A stretch of DNA of 19,762 bases, from NCBI GenBank assembly GCA_964468475.1, contig CAYXUL010000061.1, positions 1 through 19,762 of the forward strand, written 5' to 3'. The position numbers were made by a program, and so were the translations under genes. This document shows positions 14,436 through 19,762 of this stretch, piece by piece. The first letter of the stretch is position 1. Each line of letters begins with the position of its first letter. Source of the stretch: JBECKX01 sp964468475. GTDB taxonomy: Bacteria > Zixibacteria > MSB-5A5 > CAIYYT01. The notes beneath the pieces were generated by a model. The model did no database searches. It saw only the letters and a program-made list of their open reading frames with translations, and was not told where the DNA came from.

Positions 14436-14723
14436 ATGGCAACTTACATCATTTTGAGCAAACTGGGACCGAATGCCTTTGACACACCAAATGGTCTCAA
14501 GGGCGTCGCGACCTCGGTGCGGGAAAAGCTGGAACGTGAATGCCCCAAGGCGAAATGGGTGCAAAGTTACGGCTGTATGGGCAGCTATGATGTCGTGGAT
14601 ATCGTGGAATCGGATGATCCGCAAGAGATCGAGAAGGCGGTGATGATTATTCGCGCGGTGGGGCGTTCGACGACGGAAACATTGCTGGCCACGAAGTGGG
14701 ACGATTTTCTGAAAGCATTATAG
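14436..14723 (+). CDS. GYD-domain protein
   Basis: The 95-residue protein fits the GYD family, a small ferredoxin-like dimeric alpha/beta barrel. It starts with the strand TYIILSKLGPN. The family motif appears as YGCMGSYDVVDIVESDD (about 45-61), where GSYD replaces GxYD. It ends with the helix/strand region VMIIRAVGRSTTETLLATKWDDFLKAL. Function in this family is unknown; it is cytoplasmic with no signal peptide. Translation starts at ATG 14436 behind AGGAG with seven-base spacing. It lies 24 bases after the SDR gene and may be cotranscribed with the EamA/SDR pair. Confidence 0.85.
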   Translation: MATYIILSKLGPNAFDTPNGLKGVATSVREKLERECPKAKWVQSYGCMGSYDVVDIVESDDPQEIEKAVMIIRAVGRSTTETLLATKWDDFLKAL

Positions 14724-14779
14724 GGTCGAGGGGGGCTCCGACTCCTGCCGTGTAAATCAACTCTTTCCAGTTGGGAATA

Positions 14780-14800
14780 GCGGGTCTGGGACAGACCTGC
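14780..14800. repeat. Short near-perfect palindrome downstream of the GYD gene
   Basis: GCGGGTCTG (14780-14788) pairs with CAGACCTGC (14792-14800) around GGA, nine pairs with one G-U. No T-run follows on the plus strand. It may be an extragenic palindrome or a weak transcript end for the GYD gene. Confidence 0.45.
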
Positions 14801-14817
14801 CGTACCAGGCGATAGAC

Positions 14818-14852
14818 AAAAAGAAAGCCTGCAAGTAGGTACTCACAGGCTT
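14818..14852 (-). terminator. Strong minus-strand intrinsic terminator
   Basis: On the minus strand AAGCCTGTGAGT (14852-14841) pairs with ACTTGCAGGCTT (14836-14825) around ACCT, 12 pairs with two G-U pairs. TCTTTTTG follows directly. On the plus strand no T-run follows the stem, so the direction is clear. No minus-strand protein gene ends here. Confidence 0.75.
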
Positions 14853-14962
14853 GTTGGGTGAGTGGAGGGATTATGACCAAACCCGCATTGGGGGTATTCC
14901 ACGTAAAGGCTCAATGCGTGTAGAATTGCTTCTCATACCAGGCCCAGCGAGAAATCAATTCT
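14818..14962 (-). ncRNA. Candidate small RNA ending at the 14818-14852 terminator
   Basis: The terminator needs a minus-strand transcript, yet no credible minus-strand protein lies upstream of it. Upstream sequence can fold: CGCATTG (14918-14912) pairs with CAATGCG (14890-14884), and outside it TATGA (14937-14933) pairs with TCATA (14876-14872), leaving a large internal bubble. A weak promoter (TTCAAG at 14998-14993, 17 bases, then TAAAGA at 14975-14970) would start transcription near 14962, giving about 145 bases. A long rod with a central bubble recalls 6S RNA in outline, but I recognise no conserved 6S sequence. Boundaries are approximate and the identity unknown. Confidence 0.35.
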
Positions 14963-15113
14963 GATTGAATCTTTACATGTTTGTAGACGGTACTTGAATT
15001 CGATTGTTCAGTTTATTCACAAGATTTTGGTGCAGTTGGCGAGAAAGTCGGAATCGCACATTAGCCGTTTGTGGCTTGCCTTCATACGTCGGCAGAGTGA
15101 AAAGATTTTATCA

Positions 15114-15141
15114 TTGACTTACCAATTACATTTCGTAATTT
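15114..15141 (+). promoter_or_regulatory. Candidate promoter for tRNA-Ile
   Basis: TTGACT (15114-15119), a 16-base spacer and TAATTT (15136-15141) lie 55-82 bases before the tRNA. The -35 box matches five of six consensus bases; the -10 box is weak. Confidence 0.4.
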
Positions 15142-15148
15142 TTGCGTC

Positions 15149-15174
15149 CTGCCAATCGCGAAAGCGGGCGGCAG
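15149..15174 (+). promoter_or_regulatory. GNRA-capped hairpin in the tRNA leader
   Basis: CTGCC (15149-15153) pairs with GGCAG (15170-15174). Then, after a 2x2 internal loop, TCGC (15156-15159) pairs with GCGG (15164-15167) around a GAAA tetraloop. It would sit at the 5' end of the precursor tRNA, where it could affect processing. Confidence 0.4.
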
Positions 15175-15195
15175 TTCTTATCACGCCTCAATTGA

Positions 15196-15269
15196 GGGCC
15201 CGTAGCTCAGATGGTTAGAGCGCGCGCCTGATAAGCGCGAGGTCGGCAGTTCGATTCTGCCCGGGCCCA
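15196..15269 (+). tRNA. tRNA-Ile (anticodon GAU)
   Basis: The 74-base cloverleaf is complete: acceptor stem GGGCCCG/CGGGCCC, D arm GCTC/GAGC, anticodon arm CGCGC-CTGATAA-GCGCG with anticodon GAT (reads AUC and AUU), a five-base variable loop AGGTC, T arm GGCAG-TTCGATT-CTGCC, and discriminator A at 15269. CCA is not encoded. tRNA-Ile(GAU) is often found in the rRNA spacer, but here it stands alone. No duplicated tRNA end was seen nearby, so there is no sign of an integrated element. Confidence 0.97.
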
Positions 15270-15411
15270 TTTTTATTTTCTGAATCCATACTCTGCAAAA
15301 GGGATGAACGAGTTGAGTCGATCCGTGATTCGGAGGCATGGAAGGCTTTCGGGTCATTCGGCGGGAAAAGTGCAGGCACAGTGGAAGGTCGGTTGTGATT
15401 TCGGATAAGTA

Positions 15412-15801
15412 CTACGGCAGCCGGGGGCTGCCGGTCGCGACGGGAGGTGACCTGCGCGACGTGCGGAGCGGATGAAAACGTATAGCGATTTCAGGTAGAT
15501 TTACGTTTTCACCGACGATGATGCTTCGCGGCGGTCCATGCTTGACTGCAGCCGAGAAACTCGCTCCATGTGAGGTTTGAGGATTGTCGACCTTCTCAAG
15601 ATCATTATCATTTGTATCCAGCCACCGGTTTGATAGCACATGGCGGTCTTCATCATTGGCCAGTATGGATCCGGGGACCTTCAACGCAATCGCAGCACCG
15701 GCATCAGCGAACGGCATAGCGGACAGCTGCGTGCTGAGTGTCGGGGCCGCTATGAGAGCAGCAAGGGAGATGATAACGATGGAGAAGGACCGTTGTCGCA
15801 T
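15412..15801 (-). CDS. Small putative exported protein, unknown function
   Basis: The frame of 129 residues starts with ATG 15801 behind AGAGGAA and encodes a credible signal peptide (MRQRSFSIVIISLAALIAAPT, cleavage around LSA). The mature part is polar and rather low in structure (NRWLDTNDNDLEKVDN, HGPPRSIIVGENVNLP) and ends in an Arg/Pro-rich tail (RTSRRSPPVATGSPRLP). No family is recognised. Two inverted repeats lie inside the last third of the frame, which is unusual for coding sequence. The tail may therefore be non-native, for example after a frameshift or element insertion that extended a shorter protein. The signal peptide and ribosome site support a real gene; the 3' half is doubtful. 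Confidence 0.5.
   Translation of the reverse strand: MRQRSFSIVIISLAALIAAPTLSTQLSAMPFADAGAAIALKVPGSILANDEDRHVLSNRWLDTNDNDLEKVDNPQTSHGASFSAAVKHGPPRSIIVGENVNLPEIAIRFHPLRTSRRSPPVATGSPRLP
15415..15433. repeat. Perfect GC-rich hairpin at the stop of the small exported protein
   Basis: CGGCAGCC (15415-15422) pairs perfectly with GGCTGCCG (15426-15433) around GGG. It abuts the minus-strand stop codon (15414-15412). No T-run follows on either strand. Confidence 0.5.
15473..15511. repeat. Perfect 10-base inverted repeat
   Basis: TGAAAACGTA (15473-15482) and TACGTTTTCA (15502-15511) are exact reverse complements separated by 19 bases. It lies within the 3' third of the small exported-protein frame. 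Confidence 0.6.
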
Positions 15802-16025
15802 TTTTCCTCTAGAGACTCGGGTTGATTGGGTCGTCCATTCCGTGGTCGACGCCCATGTCGGTCATCTATATGTAAATGCTACTGTAGTTACACACAACGC
15901 GGCAGTTTAGTTTCAGGAGTCTTAGTTAAGATAGGTTAATTCGCAGGAATGTCAGCATTGTTTTGCTTTGGAACAAAACTCAAGCCGGTGAAACATCGAG
16001 GGCACAATACATTCAACACACTGCG

Positions 16026-18116
16026 CTACTCTCGCTCCTTTTCCGGGTCGTCTTCGCCAGATTGTTCAGCCGTATCATCGTCGTTAGATCCATCCGCGTC
16101 CTGCTCCTCAGCTTCTTCTTCAGCTTCATTCTCTGGCTGAGACGGCTCTTCCTCTGGCGGCTCATCAGTTGGCGTCGCAAGCTCAGCCGCAAACAGCGGG
16201 TCGTCCGCATGTTCCTCCCGGTACATCTCGACTGGCATCTTTCCGGTATACCAGGAGGGGTTGTTGGGGTAGACCGGCGGATTGAAAATCGTTGAGTAGA
16301 AGTGCCAGATCAGAATCGCCAGCCCGGCCAGGATTGCTTCATAGAAATGAATTACCAGCATCACGCCCACGGCGCCGACTTTGAGAATACTCTCAGTCGT
16401 AGTCCCAAACCAGAGTGCGGCACCGGTTACGGTCATCACCACCGTACCCCAGACCAGCGCCCAGTATTCCGCTTTCTCGATATAGCTGAAGCGGCCGAAA
16501 CGGGGAGCTTCCTTGCGAAGGCCGAGGTCGTAGGCCATCGTCTGAAAGAATTGCTTGAAATCGAGCCCCGTCGGAAAGATATCGTGCACAAAAGAGTGTC
16601 CGCGCCGACTGAAAAGGTAGACGACATGCCAAATTGCAGTCGCAACGAATACGATTGCAGCTCCTATATGTATCATCCGTCGTGCCACGAACCCTCCTGG
16701 CCAGCCGAATAGCAGTTTTGTCCACCAGGAGCCGGAGAAGTGGAAGGCAAAGCCGGTAATGGCCAGGATTGTGAAGGTAACCATCAGCAGGGTGTGTTGC
16801 CACAACTCGTTGCGGTTCATGCGCACGACTTGCTCGCCGCGATTGAGCACGCGAATTCGTTTACGCAGGTCGATTAGCCAATGCACAACCATGGCGCCAA
16901 TGATGATGATGATTGCGATGATGTAAATGTTGCGAAGCAGTTGCCCGGTTTTGTTCAGGAAGACTCCGGTAGTGCGGTGAATCTCGATGGAGGCCAACTG
17001 CTTGGTAATGCTGGCGTGGCACTTCGCGCAGGTGGCTTGCACGTTGGCAGGAGCGATCGAGGAGGCCGAGTCGGTCATCGGCAGGATCAAGTGCGGGCGG
17101 TGACACGATGAGCAATTGGCGACGCGAGGATCACCGTCGGTGCTTTTCAAGCCGTGATAACTGTGCCGCCACGAGTTCATGATGTTTGTAGGGAGGCCGT
17201 ACTTGATGTTCAGTTGCTCGCTTTCATGGCAGGGGGCACAGACGGTGAGGGAAACTTGTGTCGGGCTGACTCGTGATTTGGGGTCATCGACCGGCAAAAT
17301 AGCGTGGGATCCGTGACAATCAGTACACACCGGTGTGTCGGTCTCGCCGCGCGCGGCTGCCTGTCCGTGTACACCGCGTTCATAATCGGCCTGGATTTGC
17401 TGGTGGCATTGCCCGCAGGTCTTCGAGATATTGAAATGGTAAATCGTCGACTTCGGATTGCTGGGCGCCAGGATCACATGCGCTGTCCCCTCTTTGGAGT
17501 GGCAGTCGATGCAGGTCGCGACGAGATTGCTGTCGGGACCCGTCCGCTGTGAATGGACGCTCGTTTTGTAGATCTCTACCGGCGTTATCATCGGGATATG
17601 GTAGGGTCCGACGATGCTCTTGTCCTCGTGGCAGCGGCCGCAAGTTTTCGGCAGGTTGTTCGGATTGGCACTCGATTGGGGATCGGACGGCGGCAGGATG
17701 TCATGCGTACCGTGGCAATCCCAACAGGCGGGGAAGAGTTCGCCCGGGTTCTCCTTCTTGAAGCCGTGATACTGATAGACCGCTGCGACATCATCATGGC
17801 AACTACCGCAGTCGACCGGAGCCATCTTTTCGGGATGAGGGATGGAGGTCGCTTCAGTGTGGCAATCGGTGCAGTCGAAGTCGCCATGAATCGAGTGGGA
17901 GAAGACGTCCTTGTCAACATAAAGCGACACGGTCGCGCCGGTTGAGTCGGTTGTGCTGAAATCACGGTCGCCGTGACAGTCGAGACACTCTTGCGCGTAC
18001 GCCTGGGACGCGAGAAGTGATATGATCAGCGGGAGCAGGATAAGGCATTTGTGCCAGTGCCGGAGGAGATTCCTTCGGGAAAATGCCGCAAATGATTTAA
18101 CGAAACGCATACGCAT
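16026..18116 (-). CDS. Undecahaem cytochrome c fused to cytochrome b (CbcL-like quinone oxidoreductase)
   Basis: The 696-residue protein has a signal peptide (cleavage near QAYAQ, 39-42). Eleven CxxCH haem c sites follow, with first Cys at residues 44, 82, 103, 131, 159, 202, 234, 264, 293, 335 and 363. Five TM helices follow (about 395-415, 438-459, 481-503, 552-572 and 582-606). His441, His459, His483, His497, His590 and His605 lie in or at the helices and are candidates for b-haem ligands, as in FdnI/HydC-type b subunits. The last 46 residues (651-696) are extremely acidic, 24 of them Asp or Glu. The architecture resembles Geobacter CbcL, a nine-haem c plus HydC/FdnI fusion that passes quinol electrons to the periplasm. 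A similar job in low-potential or extracellular electron transfer is inferred. ATG 18110, better spaced from AGGGA, is an alternative start. Confidence 0.9.
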   Translation of the reverse strand: MRMRFVKSFAAFSRRNLLRHWHKCLILLPLIISLLASQAYAQECLDCHGDRDFSTTDSTGATVSLYVDKDVFSHSIHGDFDCTDCHTEATSIPHPEKMAPVDCGSCHDDVAAVYQYHGFKKENPGELFPACWDCHGTHDILPPSDPQSSANPNNLPKTCGRCHEDKSIVGPYHIPMITPVEIYKTSVHSQRTGPDSNLVATCIDCHSKEGTAHVILAPSNPKSTIYHFNISKTCGQCHQQIQADYERGVHGQAAARGETDTPVCTDCHGSHAILPVDDPKSRVSPTQVSLTVCAPCHESEQLNIKYGLPTNIMNSWRHSYHGLKSTDGDPRVANCSSCHRPHLILPMTDSASSIAPANVQATCAKCHASITKQLASIEIHRTTGVFLNKTGQLLRNIYIIAIIIIIGAMVVHWLIDLRKRIRVLNRGEQVVRMNRNELWQHTLLMVTFTILAITGFAFHFSGSWWTKLLFGWPGGFVARRMIHIGAAIVFVATAIWHVVYLFSRRGHSFVHDIFPTGLDFKQFFQTMAYDLGLRKEAPRFGRFSYIEKAEYWALVWGTVVMTVTGAALWFGTTTESILKVGAVGVMLVIHFYEAILAGLAILIWHFYSTIFNPPVYPNNPSWYTGKMPVEMYREEHADDPLFAAELATPTDEPPEEEPSQPENEAEEEAEEQDADGSNDDDTAEQSGEDDPEKERE

Positions 18117-18270
18117 TATCCCTGCCCCGTTTCATCGGGACGAACACCCGCCCAATCATATCCTCGGGGATTGGGTGCCCGGCAGACCTCAGGTTACGGT
18201 CTCAGCCTGCTCAAGGCAAGGAGATTCTGGGGAAAATTGTCGATGCTTTTTACGGCAGTTCGCGGCAGTG

Positions 18271-18294
18271 CGCGGCCGGTTTCATTCGGCCGCG
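18271..18294. terminator. GC-rich perfect hairpin after the exported-protein gene
   Basis: CGCGGCCG (18271-18278) pairs perfectly with CGGCCGCG (18287-18294) around an 8-base loop. It begins 16 bases beyond the minus-strand stop at 18311. No U-tract follows on the minus strand, so it may be an mRNA-protecting hairpin or a factor-dependent end rather than a standard terminator. Confidence 0.45.
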
Positions 18295-18310
18295 TTTCGC
18301 AGAGTCTGGG

Positions 18311-19096
18311 TCAATTGCCTGCTCTGAAGGTTATGCCATCGAGAGTTTGCCATGTGGTGCCGGAGCCTTCCTGGAATACAACTTCTCCGGTTGACCAGAT
18401 ATCCACTCTGCCGAAACCGGACGAAGTCTTGTTGACCTGCAGCTCGCGATACGCAGGGCGGTATCCCGGCGGCAGCACGAAGACAGGGCTTGCAACAGTA
18501 CCGAAGTGAAGTAATCCTCTTAGATGTACAATCCCATTGACATCCTTAAAGTAGCCTGCGGGGTTGTAGACTCCCCCGTAATTCACCCATCCATTCATTA
18601 AGGTCGGAGCGGTCCAAGCTTCCTGACTGACATCCTGAGCGGTGATAGTGCTGTCGGCGATTTCAGTCGTACCGATTGCGTTGGCGACCACCGCTTGGGC
18701 GATATCCGCGTTTCCAGCCTGAATGGCGTAAGGCGCGGAGGTCAAATTCGTGCGCGGCACAATTTCGGCGTCGCCGTCCACCTGGATTCCCAGCCAGCGG
18801 TCGGCGCCGGCTGAAAACAGGTCACCGGGGAAAGGCACATTGCCACCCAGCAGATAGCCGTAGAGGCCGTTAGAGGTCGCAATGGGCTGCGGGCCGCTGC
18901 TCCAGAGGTTGGTGCCGCCGGTAGGGGCATCGTAAATGGTGAAGGTAACCGTATAAGTGCTGTCGGCGACAGGATCGCCGGAGCTGTCGGTGATCAGACC
19001 CTGGTGTGAGATCAGCTGAGGTACTGCGGCAGTAAGAGGGGCGGCTGCAAATACAATGATTGCGAAAAGCGCGATTGGTGTCAGTGCTTTGAACAT
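18311..19096 (-). CDS. Secreted protein with PQLISHQG-type N-terminal domain and tail-fibre-like C-terminus
   Basis: The 261-residue protein has a signal peptide (cleavage near TAA/VP, residue 23). The mature protein begins PQLISHQGLITDSSGDPVADSTYTVTF, continues IYDAPTGGTNLWSS and reaches LTSAPYAIQAGNADIA. This order is typical of secreted proteins found in environmental FCB-type and related bacteria, often with repeats or a collar domain after it. The C-terminal 95 residues (NGWVNYGGVYNPAGYFKDVNGIVHLRG through TWQTLDGITF) form short beta repeats like those of phage-tail or receptor-binding tips. No enzyme motif is visible, and surface display or adhesion is a guess. The start is ATG 19096 behind AAAGGA. 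It is followed, 194 bases on, by the cytochrome gene on the same strand. Confidence 0.78.
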   Translation of the reverse strand: MFKALTPIALFAIIVFAAAPLTAAVPQLISHQGLITDSSGDPVADSTYTVTFTIYDAPTGGTNLWSSGPQPIATSNGLYGYLLGGNVPFPGDLFSAGADRWLGIQVDGDAEIVPRTNLTSAPYAIQAGNADIAQAVVANAIGTTEIADSTITAQDVSQEAWTAPTLMNGWVNYGGVYNPAGYFKDVNGIVHLRGLLHFGTVASPVFVLPPGYRPAYRELQVNKTSSGFGRVDIWSTGEVVFQEGSGTTWQTLDGITFRAGN

Positions 19097-19674
19097 CTTG
19101 GTTCCTTTGTTTGGAAGAGCTATGACGTAGAAAAGGTTTTCATTTTCGTGTCGGAATTGTGGAGTCCGGGTAAGGGAAATTATCGCCGGAATCTAATTGT
19201 GAGATAATGGAAACAGGCATTACAGGCCTCGCCGCTCCAACTCAACAGTTTTATTGACTAATCCCGGCAAATATCAGAGAGTCCACCATAAGATGGATTT
19301 AGTGGCTATACATTAGAAATGTAATATCTGAGTCGGCAGAGGCAAGGGGAAAGTGGGGGGGGAAGAAAGACATTGCTGGCTGTCAGAGCTCGTCTCGGAG
19401 AGCGAAAATTAGGTGGCTTGCGCAAGCCTGATTGACCCGCGTTCACTGCTTATCGGTAGCGTCATCGATGTGACCGAGCAGAGGATCTGCGATGGTCTAG
19501 AACGGTTGACTTATCGCGCGAGAGGTATACTTCAGCGGGCAAGCTCGCGGATGCGACTCCATCTCGAAGTCTTCAATGACAATAAGCCTACTAACGGGCT
19601 GCTACTAAGGCGTGTGGTTGGATTTTTGATGGGGTTTGGTGGAGGGATTGGGTAAGGTGGGTGGGATTCTCAAT
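19097..19674. other. Intergenic region with several palindromes, no convincing gene
   Basis: It should contain the promoter of the 19096 gene, but no good match was found. Palindromes are TACATT-aga-AATGTA (19309-19323) and a perfect 14-base palindrome GGCTTGCGCAAGCC (19415-19428). An 80-codon plus-strand frame at 19413-19655 (GTG start) has no clear ribosome site and a low-complexity end, and is not called. A run of eight G lies at 19355-19362. Confidence 0.6.
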
Positions 19675-19728
19675 GTCGAAACCGCAAGGGTTTCGACCTG
19701 CGGGGCTGTCGTGATGGCTGACGCCATC
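19675..19728. repeat. Paired REP-like extragenic palindromes
   Basis: GTCGAAACC (19675-19683) pairs perfectly with GGTTTCGAC (19689-19697) around GCAAG. Sixteen bases on (15-base gap), GATGGC (19713-19718) pairs with GCCATC (19723-19728) around TGAC, and GTCG/CGAC may extend that stem outward. Two compact palindromes in a non-coding stretch resemble a bacterial extragenic palindromic (REP/BIME) unit. No second copy lies in this window. Confidence 0.5.
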
Positions 19729-19762
19729 CTTATTGCGACTACTATTTCTTCGCTTTGCGTTT

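Larger units (their letters stand above)
14853..15195. other. Intergenic region between GYD gene and tRNA-Ile
   Basis: No protein gene is supported. The left part holds the candidate minus-strand RNA. The right part, from about 15000, is AT-richer and carries the possible tRNA promoter and leader hairpin. Short frames on both strands lack ribosome sites and protein-like composition. Confidence 0.6.

Noticed and set aside
14647..14880. 77-codon minus-strand frame at the end of the GYD gene
   Set aside because: It overlaps the GYD coding sequence, runs through the strong minus-strand terminator hairpin, and has no protein-like features.
15196..15411. Integrated element at the tRNA-Ile 3' end
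   Set aside because: No integrase gene and no repeated copy of the tRNA 3' end were seen in the window.
16026..16163. Acidic tail of the cytochrome read as a frameshift artefact
   Set aside because: The frame is continuous with the TM domain and a polar linker, and strongly acidic tails occur on real proteins; kept as part of the gene.
19355..19362. Run of eight G as a possible phase-variation tract
   Set aside because: It is not inside a gene or between promoter boxes of a recognised gene.
19413..19655. 80-codon plus-strand frame near the right end
   Set aside because: GTG start without a Shine-Dalgarno, starts next to a 14-base palindrome, and the composition is not protein-like.

Overview
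The window looks like chromosomal core sequence from a Gram-negative, respiring bacterium. It encodes a one-POTRA Omp85-type outer-membrane protein, a small beta-barrel protein, a lipoprotein, secreted proteins with signal peptides, and an eleven-haem cytochrome c fused to a membrane cytochrome b. The secreted cohesin-plus-dockerin protein and the exported protein with a PQLISHQG-type N-terminus resemble proteins common in FCB-group candidate phyla such as Zixibacteria. That lineage assignment is inference only. There are no transposases, phage genes or CRISPR arrays.

Layout. Positions 1-4190 (plus strand) hold the C-terminal half of a TSUP permease, a three-domain DsbD/ScsB electron transporter, an exported redoxin with a CPFV active site, and a small beta-barrel protein behind a structured leader. 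Positions 4211-7563 (minus strand) form a tight six-gene operon, read from right to left. It encodes a two-TM protein that seems to start at ATA, a membrane-anchored TlpA-like protein with an SxxC site, an ABC-2 ATPase, its permease, the fluoride channel CrcB and a DUF190 protein. The plus- and minus-strand genes converge on one long hairpin that works as a terminator in both directions and contains the DUF190 stop codon.

An Omp85-family protein (minus) and a stand-alone CheY-like receiver (plus) diverge from interleaved promoters around 9104-9146. A lipoprotein, a cohesin/dockerin protein, a convergent DUF899 protein, and a plus-strand EamA transporter/SDR pair sharing a GTGA overlap follow. 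A GYD-domain gene comes next. Positions 14724-15195 contain no convincing protein gene but hold palindromes and a strong minus-strand terminator, suggesting a small RNA. They are followed by a lone tRNA-Ile(GAU).

The right end holds a small putative exported protein, the 696-residue CbcL-like cytochrome and a secreted protein, all on the minus strand. After these come 666 bases without a convincing gene, ending in two adjacent REP-like palindromes.

Functional themes are envelope thiol redox chemistry (DsbD, redoxin, TlpA-like protein), membrane transport, and quinone-linked multihaem electron transfer. No known defence system was seen. The least explained items are the ATA-start/SxxC/ABC/CrcB/DUF190 operon, the c-b cytochrome fusion with its acidic tail, and the candidate minus-strand RNA.
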